Below, piece after piece: positions 1 through 8,114 of a DNA stretch of 37,068 nt. How positions within the stretch are numbered: position 1 is the first letter of the stretch; each line of letters begins with the position of its first letter. The DNA lies in the NCBI GenBank assembly GCA_947446865.1, contig CANFHX010000026.1, positions 1-37,068 on the forward strand, written 5' to 3'. The stretch comes from Flavobacteriaceae bacterium (GTDB taxonomy: Bacteria > Bacteroidota > Bacteroidia > Flavobacteriales > Flavobacteriaceae). The translations under genes and the position numbers were made by a program. Below the pieces are notes generated by a model that saw only the letters and a program-made list of their open reading frames with translations, ran no database searches and was not told the origin of the DNA.

Positions 1-149
1 TTGCCATTAAAAACAATGAAAAAAACTGGACGAGATCTATTAAGCAATGGGGCTTGATTATGAACCAATTTTTGATTATATTTGGAGATAGGTGCAAAAT
101 AGAACATTAAGCATTTTTAGAGTTTACACAAAATTCTGTCCAGTCTCAA
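1..149 (+). mobile_element. 3' end of an IS256-family insertion sequence
   Basis: The first 149 bases are repeated exactly, in inverted orientation, at 36920-37068. They contain the last 35 codons of a transposase gene followed by a terminal inverted repeat at about 121-147, which ends GTCCAGTCTC. The terminal sequence, read inward as GAGACTGGACAGAATTTTG, resembles ends of IS256-family elements. Only the 3' end lies in the window; the rest is beyond the left edge. Unrelated sequence begins at 150. An 8-9 bp target duplication is expected for this family but cannot be seen with one end only. Confidence 0.8.
3..110 (+). pseudogene. IS256-family (Mutator-type) transposase, C-terminal fragment cut by the window edge
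   Basis: Thirty-five codons are open from the edge to TAA at 108-110. The peptide has the C-terminal pattern of IS256-family DDE transposases: a K-W-T motif, then W-G-L-I-x-N-Q-F, then I-x-F-x-D-R. The catalytic D, D and E residues would lie upstream, outside the window. The gene is partial because of the boundary, so nothing indicates whether the full copy is intact. Identification rests on the motif and on the adjacent terminal repeat. Confidence 0.75.
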
Positions 150-327
150 ACATTTTTTCTTTTTGTGAAATAACTTATTAACAGATATCTATATTAATAA
201 TTTATATATCAGCAGATTAAATATTATTTTGTAATAAAAATCTTGTTAATAAAAATGCACTAATTATTATAAAAATATACTTATAACTATTAATATTGTA
301 TATTATTAATTTTAATAAAAACAAAAT

Positions 328-876
328 ATGAAAAAAATTATTTTAACAGCAGCAGCTGTTTTTGCTTTCGGATTTGCTAATGCGCAAGAAAACATTATTA
401 AGGCTAATCCACTAGCTATTTTAGGTGGAACAGACATGTTAAGTTTTGAGCATAAATTAGGGGATAATTCTTCGTTTGTGATTGGAGCTGGAATTGGTGG
501 GTTCAAAATTGGGGATGCCAAATATTCTAACATGGGTGCTGAGTTTCAATACAGATATTATTTTAATGAAGCTTTAAAAGGACTTTATGCAGGTGGTCAA
601 GTTGGTTACTCTTCTGGAAAAGTTACAATGGAAACGATGTCATTTGATAATAATTTTAATTTTGTTTCTTCAACTAATGAAACTAAATTTGGATCATTTA
701 AACTTGGTGCAAAAGGTGGTTACCAATGGGTATGGGATAGTGGTTTTTCTTTAGACCTTAACTTAGGATTTGCTTACAATAATTTTAGTTATAAAAATTC
801 TGATCCATCTTTTTCAACTTTAAAAGCTAGTGGTGTTTTGCCAAACTTTGGTTTTGGATTAGGATATGCTTTCTAA
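328..876 (+). CDS. small outer-membrane beta-barrel protein (porin-like), exported
   Basis: A 182-residue protein of unknown function. Residues 1-20 are a signal peptide (MKKIIL, hydrophobic core, cleavage near NAQ). The mature part is a series of short amphipathic, Gly- and aromatic-rich strands, for example QYRYYF and LYAGGQVGYSSG, and it ends in ...FGFGLGYAF. A terminal Phe is typical of outer-membrane barrels inserted by BamA, so I infer an outer-membrane location. The ATG is chosen because it gives the signal peptide. The leader is A-rich with no Shine-Dalgarno. Its leader and signal-peptide DNA closely resemble those of the gene at 1295, but the mature proteins differ. It stands alone and is followed by a strong terminator. 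Confidence 0.7.
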   Translation: MKKIILTAAAVFAFGFANAQENIIKANPLAILGGTDMLSFEHKLGDNSSFVIGAGIGGFKIGDAKYSNMGAEFQYRYYFNEALKGLYAGGQVGYSSGKVTMETMSFDNNFNFVSSTNETKFGSFKLGAKGGYQWVWDSGFSLDLNLGFAYNNFSYKNSDPSFSTLKASGVLPNFGFGLGYAF

Positions 877-896
877 TTTTCGTTTTTTTTAAAATG

Positions 897-926
897 GCCG
901 ACTCTTTCCAGAGTCGGCTTTTTTTT
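897..926 (+). terminator. rho-independent terminator of the beta-barrel gene at 328
   Basis: GCCGACTCT pairs perfectly with AGAGTCGGC around the loop TTCC, and eight T follow. It begins 20 bases after the stop codon. Confidence 0.9.
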
Positions 927-1232
927 GAAATATTTTTTTACATAAGAAATGCAAAAACTTCTTGAAAAAGATTATTTTTTTAATTACCTCATTTTTTTAA
1001 TATTATATTTTAATACTACTATTGAGGATGTTGAGATATTAGTATTAATAAATTGATAAATTCGAAAAAATATCTATATTTTAGTATTGAATTGTTGAAA
1101 ATCAGGTTTTTTTCAATTTTTTATTTTTTATTTTTTTTTGCGTTATTAACATATTTTTATATAGACAATTATTAATCAGTATCTTAGAGTAATAATTATC
1201 TTACTTTTCTTGTTAATAAGTAGAAATTATCA
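927..1232. other. A+T-rich intergenic stretch without a recognisable gene
   Basis: About 300 bases between the terminator of the first barrel gene and the promoter of the second. It is almost pure A/T, with long T runs near 1110-1140. The only structure is a weak A/T hairpin, TTGAAAA (1095-1101) with TTTTCAA (1110-1116), followed by T runs. I see no tRNA, coding frame or conserved RNA fold. Confidence 0.6.
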
Positions 1233-1265
1233 TTGATAAACTAAAATAAAATACCTATAAGTTTG
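1233..1265 (+). promoter_or_regulatory. Bacteroidota-type promoter of the beta-barrel gene at 1295
   Basis: TTG at 1233-1235 and TAAGTTTG (TAnnTTTG) at 1258-1265 are 22 bases apart, within the usual 17-23 range. The start codon lies 29 bases downstream. Confidence 0.55.
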
Positions 1266-1294
1266 TCATTATTAATTTTAAACAAAACAAAAAC

Positions 1295-2038
1295 ATGAAA
1301 AAAATTATTTTATCAGTTGCTGCAGTATTCGTATTATCGATTACTAATGCACAAGACTTGAAGTCTTCTAAAGGAGAAAATTTTTTACCACAAGCTGGTG
1401 ATTGGGCTATCTCATTTCAAGCTAAACCATTTATTAATTTCGCAGGTGGTGTTCTTGGTGGTCATGCAACTTCTCCAGATTCGAATTCACCTACTGAAGG
1501 TTCATTTGTTGGAAAAAAATTCACATCTGACAAAACTGCTAACAGAGTAGTTGCTAATTTAGGATTTGGAAGTAATAATTATGATGCAGCTCCTACTGGT
1601 GCACCAAGTGCATTAACAAATGCTCCTGCTGGTACTGACACTTATAAAGTGTCTAGTTTTGATTTGAATGTAGGGTTAGGAAAAGAATGGAGAAGAGGTT
1701 CTACTAGATTGCAAGGGTACTATGGTGCTGATGCAATGGTAGGTATTAGTTCTTCTAAATGGACATTGTCCAATTCAAAATTAACTACTGGTGATCAAAT
1801 GACTTATACAGATGGTATGAGTATTAAATTAGGAGTTAATGGATTTTTAGGAGCTGAATATTTTGTATTTCCTAAAATTGCAATTGGAGCTCAATACAAT
1901 TATGGTTTAAATATCAAATCACAAGGAGCTTCTAAAGAAACTATGACAGGTGCAGCAGACACTTCAGGTGTGGCAAGAACTAGTTTTAATTTAGGAAACG
2001 TATCATCTGCAACGATGAATATTACATTGCATTTCTAA
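1295..2038 (+). CDS. exported outer-membrane beta-barrel protein, function unknown
   Basis: A 247-residue protein with a 20-residue signal peptide (MKKIIL..., cleavage after NAQ). The mature chain alternates short strands rich in Gly, Ser, Thr and aromatics, such as LNVGLGKEWRRG and IAIGAQYNYGLN, and ends ATMNITLHF with the terminal Phe of outer-membrane barrels. A Gly/Ser/Asp/Thr-rich section at about 50-115 probably forms extracellular loops. No enzymatic motif is visible. The gene has its own promoter and a strong terminator, so it is probably monocistronic. It shares its leader and first codons with the gene at 328. An outer-membrane structural or porin-like role is inference. Confidence 0.7.
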   Translation: MKKIILSVAAVFVLSITNAQDLKSSKGENFLPQAGDWAISFQAKPFINFAGGVLGGHATSPDSNSPTEGSFVGKKFTSDKTANRVVANLGFGSNNYDAAPTGAPSALTNAPAGTDTYKVSSFDLNVGLGKEWRRGSTRLQGYYGADAMVGISSSKWTLSNSKLTTGDQMTYTDGMSIKLGVNGFLGAEYFVFPKIAIGAQYNYGLNIKSQGASKETMTGAADTSGVARTSFNLGNVSSATMNITLHF

Positions 2039-2054
2039 TATTTTATTTATAAAG

Positions 2055-2084
2055 AAAAGCCTCCTTTAAAGGAGGCTTTTTTTT
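2055..2084 (+). terminator. rho-independent terminator of the beta-barrel gene at 1295
   Basis: AAAAGCCTCC pairs with GGAGGCTTTT around TTTAAA, making an uninterrupted palindrome followed by a T run. It begins 17 bases after the stop codon. Confidence 0.9.
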
Positions 2085-2132
2085 CTGATAAGTATCTACA
2101 AATTAAAAAATTAATTTTAATTTAATAATTTT

Positions 2133-2813
2133 ATGAAAAAAATAATACTATTATTATTGACAATTTTTGTCTTATCTAGTTGTGATAGAGACGGTGTAGG
2201 TGTAACTCCTGGTTTTGTTCCAAAAAATGCTTCCTTTGATTTGGATTCAAAATTACCTAGTAATTTAGAATCTTCAAACCCAGATGTGTCTGCTAGAGTT
2301 CAACAGATGAAAGCTTTGACTAATGCTTGTGGTGGTTTAATGATTAATTCTATGCATTCTAAAACAACAGTTTTAGAAGCAACAAGCTCAAATTTACCTA
2401 ATCATTATACTTGGAGTTCTGGAGGCTATGTTATTGACTATAATTATGGAATTGTAGGTCCCAATTATGAATACAATTACACAATAACTATTAATGGTAC
2501 TCAGTACTTTACAGCAAGTGGTTGGCAAGCTACCGATGGTAGTGCTGGTCATTGGGAGGCCAATTTTGGCGTTGGTGGTTCAGGAAATTACAATATTGTG
2601 TATGATTGGACTATAAATTCTGCTGGAGATATGCATTTTGATATGCAATTTGATTTAGGAAGCACACATTTACATTATCTTTTTAATTTAAATCATGATT
2701 ATTCGGGTAATATTACTTACGTACTAAATAATACAACAGAGTTCTATTGTATTTGGGATTCAAATGGACATGGCTATTATACTATGGGTAATTCAACTCA
2801 TCATAATTTCTAA
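2133..2813 (+). CDS. predicted lipoprotein, aromatic/glycine-rich, function unknown
   Basis: A 226-residue protein with a lipoprotein signal: MKKIILLLLTIFVLSSC, with lipobox L-S-S-C and Cys17 as the lipidation site. After Cys comes a flexible D/S/P-rich linker (residues 18-60). From about residue 90 the chain is very rich in Tyr, Trp, Asn, Gly and His in alternating hydrophobic/polar patterns, which suggests an all-beta domain. Late residues contain H-x-H pairs. I do not recognise a named domain. The ATG is fixed by the signal sequence. It lies between two terminators and is probably transcribed alone. Surface exposure is possible but not shown. Confidence 0.65.
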   Translation: MKKIILLLLTIFVLSSCDRDGVGVTPGFVPKNASFDLDSKLPSNLESSNPDVSARVQQMKALTNACGGLMINSMHSKTTVLEATSSNLPNHYTWSSGGYVIDYNYGIVGPNYEYNYTITINGTQYFTASGWQATDGSAGHWEANFGVGGSGNYNIVYDWTINSAGDMHFDMQFDLGSTHLHYLFNLNHDYSGNITYVLNNTTEFYCIWDSNGHGYYTMGNSTHHNF

Positions 2814-2835
2814 TCTAATCTAGATTTTATTTAAT

Positions 2836-2865
2836 AACCACTCGAGAAATCGGGTGGTTTTTTTT
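2836..2865 (+). terminator. rho-independent terminator of the lipoprotein gene at 2133
   Basis: AACCACTCG pairs with CGGGTGGTT (one G-T pair) around the loop AGAAAT, followed by T8. Confidence 0.85.
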
Positions 2866-2894
2866 ATTGCCTCTTTTCTCGTTTCTTTGTAACT

Positions 2895-3791
2895 ATGAAT
2901 TGGAGTTCCTTTATAAAAAGTTATCAATCGTATCTCAAAATTGAAAGAGGGTTATCTAAAAATACTATAGATAATTATTCTTTAGATATAGAACGGCTTT
3001 GTATGTATTTAGAGGCAAATTCTATAACCGTTGCTCCCATTAAAATTTCCGAAGAGACAATACAACAATTTATTTATTCGGTTTCTAAAGAGGTAAATGC
3101 TCGTTCGCAAGCCAGAATAATTTCGGGATTAAAAAGCTTTTTCTCCTATTTAATTTTTGAAGATTACCGAACCGATAATCCAATGGAATTGATAGAAGCT
3201 CCACGATTGGGTAGAAAATTGCCGGATACTCTTTCGATACAAGATATTGACAGCTTAATTGCAGCCATTGATTTATCGAAACCCGAAGGTGAACGCAACA
3301 GAGCTATTATAGAAACTTTATACGGTTGCGGTTTAAGGGTTTCTGAATTGGTTACATTAAAAATCTCTGATTTGTTTTTTGAAGAAGGTTTTATAAAAAT
3401 TACCGGAAAAGGGAATAAACAACGTTTTGTGCCAATTAGTAACGTTACCCAGAAATTTATCCTCTTGTATAAGAATTTAATTAGGAGTCATCTTGTCGTT
3501 CAAAAAGGGCATGAGGACACCTTGTTTTTAAATCGTCGTGGGAAACAACTTACAAGAGCAATGATTTTTACTATTATTAAAGACTTGGCAGTAGCTATTG
3601 ATTTAAATAAAGTTATAAGTCCGCATACACTTAGACATTCCTTTGCCACCCATTTGTTAGAAAACGGCGCCGATTTACGATCGATACAACTCCTTTTAGG
3701 TCATGAATCTATAACTACTACCGAAATTTATGTGCATTTAGATAGAAAACATTTGACGCAAATAGTCAATAACTTTCACCCTAGAAAATAA
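2895..3791 (+). CDS. xerD: tyrosine recombinase XerD (site-specific integrase)
   Basis: A 298-residue recombinase of the size usual for XerC/XerD, which resolve chromosome dimers at dif together with the FtsK translocase. The N-terminal SAM-like core-binding domain spans about 1-88, including the RGLSKNTIDNYSLDIERL helix. The catalytic domain covers about 105-298. All active-site residues are present: Arg148 (CGLRVSE), Lys172 (GKGNKQR), His244 and Arg247 (HTLRHSFATHLL), His270 (LLGHESI) and nucleophile Tyr279 (TEIYVHLD). The start is the ATG 29 bases after the preceding terminator. There is no att site or phage gene nearby, so this is the housekeeping enzyme and not a mobile-element integrase. 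The choice of XerD over XerC is from overall resemblance. Confidence 0.9.
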   Translation: MNWSSFIKSYQSYLKIERGLSKNTIDNYSLDIERLCMYLEANSITVAPIKISEETIQQFIYSVSKEVNARSQARIISGLKSFFSYLIFEDYRTDNPMELIEAPRLGRKLPDTLSIQDIDSLIAAIDLSKPEGERNRAIIETLYGCGLRVSELVTLKISDLFFEEGFIKITGKGNKQRFVPISNVTQKFILLYKNLIRSHLVVQKGHEDTLFLNRRGKQLTRAMIFTIIKDLAVAIDLNKVISPHTLRHSFATHLLENGADLRSIQLLLGHESITTTEIYVHLDRKHLTQIVNNFHPRK

Positions 3792-3819
3792 AAAAAGCTT
3801 GTCGGTTAGGACAAGCTTT
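3790..3819. terminator. hairpin between convergent xerD and rny; strong terminator for the rny direction
   Basis: AAAGCTTGTC (3794-3803) pairs perfectly with GACAAGCTTT (3810-3819) around GGTTAG. Read on the minus strand the stem is followed by a run of T (the A6 at 3791-3796), which is the classic form for rny. On the plus strand it is followed only by TTTCAGTTTTA, a weaker signal for xerD. Confidence 0.8.
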
Positions 3820-3846
3820 CAGTTTTATAGTAATAGCTTCCGCTAA

Positions 3847-5409
3847 TTATTTTGCAATATTTACAGCTCTAGTTTCTCTAATTACTGTAATTTTCACTTG
3901 CCCTGGATAAGTCATTTCCGTTTGTATTTTTTGAGATATTTCAAATGATAGATTTGAAGCCATATCATCACTCACTTTTTCGCTTTCTACAATAACACGT
4001 AACTCACGACCAGCTTGAATAGCGTACGCGTTTTTAACACCATTAAATCCAAAAGCAATTTCTTCTAGATCTTTTAAACGTTGGATATACGAATCCAATA
4101 CTTGACGACGTGCGCCTGGTCTTGCTCCAGATATAGCATCACAAACCTGAATGATTGGAGAAATTAAATATTTCATTTCAATCTCATCGTGGTGGGCTCC
4201 AATTGCATTACAAACTTCTTCTTTTTCACCATATTTCTCCGCCCATTGCATACCTAATAATGCGTGAGGTAAATCGCTTTCTGCGTCTGGTACTTTACCA
4301 ATATCGTGAAGTAATCCAGCGCGTTTAGCAAGTTTTACGTTCAATCCTAATTCGGCAGCCATAATTCCACAAAGTTTAGAAACTTCGCGAGAGTGTTGCA
4401 ATAAATTCTGTCCATAAGAAGAACGGTATTTCATTCTACCAATAGTTTTAATCAATTCAGGATGTAAACCGTGAATTCCTAAATCAATAACGGTACGTTT
4501 ACCTACTTCAATAATTTCATCATCAATTTGTTTGGTAGTTTTAGCAACTACTTCTTCAATTCTTGCTGGGTGAATACGGCCATCGGTAACTAATTTATGT
4601 AACGAAAGACGTGCAATTTCTCTTCTAACGGGGTCAAAACAAGAAAGAATAATTGCTTCTGGAGTATCATCTACAATGATTTCAACACCAGTTGCAGCTT
4701 CTAGAGCACGGATATTTCTTCCTTCACGACCAATGATTCTACCTTTAACATCATCCGATTCAATATTGAAAACAGAAACGCAATTTTCTACTGCTTCTTC
4801 TGTTCCAACACGTTGAATGGTGCTTATGATAATCTTTTTAGCTTCTTGTTGAGCAGTTAATTTAGACTCTTCTATAGTTTCTTGAATGTGAGCCATTGCT
4901 TTGGTTTTGGCTTCCGCTTTAAGGCTTTCCACCAATTGTTCCCTAGCATCATCAGCAGAAAGACCAGAAATAACTTCCAGTTGCACTACTTGACTTTTGT
5001 GCATTTTTTCAACTTCTTGTTGTTTCTTATCCAGAACTTCAATTTTAGAAGTATATTCAATAGTTTTTGCTTCAAAGTCATCATTAACTTTTTTAGCTTT
5101 GGATAATTCACTAGAAATTTGAGATTCTTTATCTCTAATTCGCTTTTCTACTTCAGCTAATTTTTTATCTTTCGATAAAATTTCCGTTTCGTGTTCTGAT
5201 TTTAATTCCAGAAACTTCTCTTTGGCTTGTAGTAATTTGTCTTTTTTAATGTTTTCGCCTTCTAGATTAGCGTCCTTCAATATAGAAGCTGCTTCTTTCT
5301 TGGCATTATTCAATAAGTTAGATGAGCTGTTTTTTTCCAATACTTTCGATATTGTAAATCCACCTACTGTTCCGCCTACTAATCCGATAATTATAGATAC
5401 TATGTCCAT
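3847..5409 (-). CDS. rny: ribonuclease Y (membrane-anchored endoribonuclease)
   Basis: A 520-residue RNase Y that initiates mRNA decay at the inner membrane. An N-terminal membrane helix (about 4-21) is followed by a long Lys/Glu-rich coiled coil (about 30-200). A KH RNA-binding domain (about 210-275) carries the GREG loop at 227-230. The HD hydrolase domain (about 335-430) has His339, the metal-binding His368-Asp369 (LLHDIGK) and the HHDEIE segment near 406. Length and domain order match the family. The start gives the membrane helix at the N terminus. It lies downstream of zapA and the 6S-like RNA on the same strand and ends at the hairpin shared with xerD. Confidence 0.95.
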   Translation of the reverse strand: MDIVSIIIGLVGGTVGGFTISKVLEKNSSSNLLNNAKKEAASILKDANLEGENIKKDKLLQAKEKFLELKSEHETEILSKDKKLAEVEKRIRDKESQISSELSKAKKVNDDFEAKTIEYTSKIEVLDKKQQEVEKMHKSQVVQLEVISGLSADDAREQLVESLKAEAKTKAMAHIQETIEESKLTAQQEAKKIIISTIQRVGTEEAVENCVSVFNIESDDVKGRIIGREGRNIRALEAATGVEIIVDDTPEAIILSCFDPVRREIARLSLHKLVTDGRIHPARIEEVVAKTTKQIDDEIIEVGKRTVIDLGIHGLHPELIKTIGRMKYRSSYGQNLLQHSREVSKLCGIMAAELGLNVKLAKRAGLLHDIGKVPDAESDLPHALLGMQWAEKYGEKEEVCNAIGAHHDEIEMKYLISPIIQVCDAISGARPGARRQVLDSYIQRLKDLEEIAFGFNGVKNAYAIQAGRELRVIVESEKVSDDMASNLSFEISQKIQTEMTYPGQVKITVIRETRAVNIAK

Positions 5410-5434
5410 GGTTTGTTTAAAAAAATTTATATAT

Positions 5435-5597
5435 AAAAAAAACCTACATTAATTGCTTGTATAAACTCGTAAAGACAAGTTTTGAGCTAACTCGCTGTTC
5501 AAGTTTCCCACATAAAGAGGGCATACTTTAGAAGCGACGATTCACTCATTTTAATTTGTTAGTGTTGAGTTTACCAAAAATGAACTAATGTAGGCAG
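5435..5597 (-). ncRNA. ssrS: 6S-like RNA (6S-Flavo candidate) between zapA and rny
   Basis: The roughly 160-base gap folds as one long rod. The closing stem is CCTACATTA (5443-5451) with TAATGTAGG (5586-5594). Further in, TCGCT (5492-5496) pairs with AGCGA (5533-5537), TTC plus AAGT pair with ACTT plus GAA, and CCC faces GGG near the apex, with large internal loops between. On the minus strand the closing stem is followed directly by a T run (A8 at 5435-5442), so it can double as terminator. A rod with a central bubble is the 6S RNA architecture, which binds sigma70-type RNA polymerase holoenzyme. Linkage to zapA is known for 6S genes in many bacteria. No covariance search was possible, and the 5' end is approximate. 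Confidence 0.65.
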
Positions 5598-5636
5598 TAT
5601 TTTTAGCTTATTTAAAAGAACGTTTTTATTGTAATA

Positions 5637-5927
5637 TTATTTGAGATATTGGTCTAATAATTCATTAATTTTTGTCAATCGCTCTATTGATTCTGTCCCA
5701 TCAACAGCATTGTCTACTTTTTTTTGTTCTAATTGAGAAGCAAATTGCAAAGCACACATTGCCAAAACATCTTGCTTGTCACGAACAGCATAATTTTCTT
5801 CAAATTGCTTTATCATTACATCAATCTTCTTAGAGGCGCTTCGCATCCCTTCTTCCTGTGACATATCTACCGTTAACGGATAAACTCTGTCTGCAATTGA
5901 TATTTTAATTTTAAGCTTTTCATTCAT
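5637..5927 (-). CDS. zapA: cell division protein ZapA
   Basis: A 96-residue ZapA homologue that bundles FtsZ filaments at the division ring. The N-terminal beta segment (LKIKISIADRVYPLTVD) is followed by S-x-x-E-E-x-x-x-R-x-A-S-K-K-I-D. A long C-terminal helix (about 45-96) is suited to the antiparallel coiled-coil dimer. Length is normal. The upstream coiled-coil ORF ends only four bases before this start, so the two form one transcript. The 6S-like RNA and rny follow on the same strand. Confidence 0.85.
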   Translation of the reverse strand: MNEKLKIKISIADRVYPLTVDMSQEEGMRSASKKIDVMIKQFEENYAVRDKQDVLAMCALQFASQLEQKKVDNAVDGTESIERLTKINELLDQYLK

Positions 5928-5931
5928 AGTT

Positions 5932-6222
5932 TTAATCTGCTATCTGTGCTATACAGTAATCAATTTCACGAATTAATGAATTTATTTTAAGCTTGGTATC
6001 TCTTTTGTAATCTTCACTGCCTAATAGAGAATTTGTTATTTTTAAGGTCTCCATATCTTTCTTTAGCGTTTCCAAAACTAAATTTTGATTTTGCAGAGAA
6101 GCCACAGAAATGGTTATTTCCTTTTGTAACGCTTGATTTTTTTCTTCTAAATTATTTATTTTAAAAAATAATTTTTGAATTTTATTTTCAAGAGTATCCA
6201 TTATTTCTGTAATTTCACTCAT
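5932..6222 (-). CDS. small coiled-coil protein upstream of zapA (possible ZapB-like division factor)
   Basis: A 96-residue protein, almost wholly helical with heptad-like leucine/isoleucine spacing from about 8 to 65 (LENKIQKLFFKINNLEEKNQ...). It has no signal peptide or membrane segment. It sits four bases upstream of zapA, which fits a partner in the FtsZ-ring machinery. ZapB of other bacteria is also a short coiled coil, but the sequence alone does not establish homology. The ATG is the first in the frame and lies about 30 bases after a promoter-like element. Confidence 0.65.
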   Translation of the reverse strand: MSEITEIMDTLENKIQKLFFKINNLEEKNQALQKEITISVASLQNQNLVLETLKKDMETLKITNSLLGSEDYKRDTKLKINSLIREIDYCIAQIAD

Positions 6223-6250
6223 CTATAACAGTATTCTATACTTAATCTTA

Positions 6251-6281
6251 CAAATTTATAATTCCTAATCTATTAAAGCAA
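6251..6281 (-). promoter_or_regulatory. Bacteroidota-type promoter of the coiled-coil ORF-zapA transcript
   Basis: On the minus strand TAAATTTG (complement of 6251-6258) fits TAnnTTTG, and TTG (complement of 6279-6281) lies 20 bases upstream. The start codon at 6222 is 28 bases downstream. Confidence 0.55.
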
Positions 6282-6415
6282 TATTTTTTACGAAAAAAAA
6301 AAATTATTTTTAAATTAGTAGATAACTTTATGTAAAATAGACAGTTAAAAATTACTTTTTTTAAAGATTTTTTTATATCTTAGGTATTTTATAATTTAGC
6401 AAAAAACCTTTTTCT

Positions 6416-8104
6416 ATGAGATTTTCTTTCTGTTTTTTTCTTGTATCCCTAGTTTGTTTAGGTCAAAATCAGTATCCTAAAGATTTTTTTTCATTGCCTT
6501 TGGAAATTCCGATGCAATTATCGGGTAATTTTGGAGAACTCCGTCCTAATCATTTTCATGCGGGTTTTGATTTTAAAACCAATCAACGCGAAGGACTTAA
6601 CGTTCATGCTGCTGCCGATGGATATGTTTCTCGCATAAAAATTTCTTCAGCCGGTTACGGAAAGGCAATTTACATAACGCATCCCAATGGATATACCACT
6701 GTTTATGGGCATTTGCAAAAAGCCGTTGGTATCCTTCAAGATAAAATTGAAGAATTGCAATATTCCGGAAAGAGCTATGAGATGGAAGCTTTTTTTAAAC
6801 CCAATGAATTACCAATAAAAAAAGGCCAAATAATTGCTTTGTCTGGAAATACAGGTGGATCCGAAGGACCTCATTTACATTTTGAATTTAGAGATAATAA
6901 AACGGAAAAAATTATCAATCCACTTTTTTTTGGATTGGATTTAAAAGACACTAAAAAACCTATTATTTCTTCTCTTTTAGTTTATCCAATAGATGCCAAC
7001 TCTACAGCTAATGAATCTAAAATTCCTGTAATTTTGAATTTGTCTTTGCAAAAAGATGGTACTTATCTATCCGAAAAAGTATTAGCAACAGGCAGAATCG
7101 GCTTTGGAATTAATGCCCTAGATTGGGATGATGTTTCCTATAATGCCAATGGAACTTACAAAACACAATTAATTTCTAACGGAACTCCAATATTTGGTTT
7201 TGAATACGATCAAATGGTTTTTGATGAAGCACGTTATGTAAATGCCTTCATCGATTATTATAGGTATAAAAAAACACACCAAAGGGTTCAGAAATTATTT
7301 ATGAAATACCCATATAATTGGAGTAATATCTATCAAAATGTAGATAACGGAGTTTATAATGTAATTCCGAATTTTACTGGCGTTGAACGCATAGAAGTTT
7401 CAGATTTTTTTCAGAATAAAACTACAATTTCTATTCCTATTCAATATTCTAACCAATCCGCAACGGTATTAAATCCTATCAAACCCACTAAATATTTTGT
7501 GAAGGCCAAGGTAGATGCCAATTTTGAAAAAGATAATTTTTCAGTTTACTTTCCTGCCGGAACTTTCTATGATGATTTTTATTTGAATTTAGATGTTAAG
7601 AATTCTATATTATATCTGCACGACGACACGGTTCCTGCAAATTCTAATTTCACCATAACCGTTGAAGATGCTAATTCTACTGAAGAGGATAAGAAAAAAA
7701 TGTTTCTGGCTTCTTTCAATGGAAAAAAATGGACCTTCAATACAACAAAATTAGTAGGTACTACGTTTTCTTGTAAATCTAAAACTTTAGGACAGTTCGC
7801 TTTGATGAAAGATACTATTGCGCCAACTATTAAAATTGCAAAAAGTATAGAAGATAAATGGATTACTAGTCAAAAAAGTGTAAGTCTTACTATTTCAGAT
7901 GAATTATCGGGTATAAAAACCTACAATGGCTACCTCAATAATGTATGGGTTTTGTTTGAATACGAGTCAAAACTAAATAGGATTACGCATGTTTTTAAGG
8001 ATAATCTATTGCTAGAAGGTGCCAATAAATTGAAAGTGATAGTTACTGATAATGTAGGAAATTCTACTATCTTTGAAACGCAATTTAATAGAAGTCAAAA
8101 ATAA
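6416..8104 (+). CDS. secreted M23-family metallopeptidase (peptidoglycan endopeptidase type)
   Basis: A 562-residue protein with a signal peptide at 1-17. The LytM/M23 domain lies at about 35-175, with His48-x3-Asp52 (HAGFD), YGHL with His99, and His153-x-His155 (GPHLHFEF). These are the zinc-binding and catalytic residues of the family, so it should be active on cell-wall cross-bridges in the periplasm. About 380 further residues are beta-rich and contain an Ig-like stretch near the end (LSGIKTYNGYLNNVW...), probably for binding or positioning. The TonB-dependent receptor gene follows within 10 bases if its TTG start is used. Whether it acts as a hydrolase or as a structural regulator is not decided by sequence. 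Confidence 0.85.
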   Translation: MRFSFCFFLVSLVCLGQNQYPKDFFSLPLEIPMQLSGNFGELRPNHFHAGFDFKTNQREGLNVHAAADGYVSRIKISSAGYGKAIYITHPNGYTTVYGHLQKAVGILQDKIEELQYSGKSYEMEAFFKPNELPIKKGQIIALSGNTGGSEGPHLHFEFRDNKTEKIINPLFFGLDLKDTKKPIISSLLVYPIDANSTANESKIPVILNLSLQKDGTYLSEKVLATGRIGFGINALDWDDVSYNANGTYKTQLISNGTPIFGFEYDQMVFDEARYVNAFIDYYRYKKTHQRVQKLFMKYPYNWSNIYQNVDNGVYNVIPNFTGVERIEVSDFFQNKTTISIPIQYSNQSATVLNPIKPTKYFVKAKVDANFEKDNFSVYFPAGTFYDDFYLNLDVKNSILYLHDDTVPANSNFTITVEDANSTEEDKKKMFLASFNGKKWTFNTTKLVGTTFSCKSKTLGQFALMKDTIAPTIKIAKSIEDKWITSQKSVSLTISDELSGIKTYNGYLNNVWVLFEYESKLNRITHVFKDNLLLEGANKLKVIVTDNVGNSTIFETQFNRSQK

Positions 8105-8114
8105 TACAATCCTT

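Noticed and set aside
2895..3791. Tyrosine recombinase as a sign of an integrated element
   Set aside because: It has housekeeping XerD length and motifs, lies among core genes, and no att repeats or cargo are seen.
4882..5106. Small open frames opposite rny, gyrB, secDF and other genes
   Set aside because: They lie antisense or out of frame to clear genes, have biased composition and show no recognisable domain.
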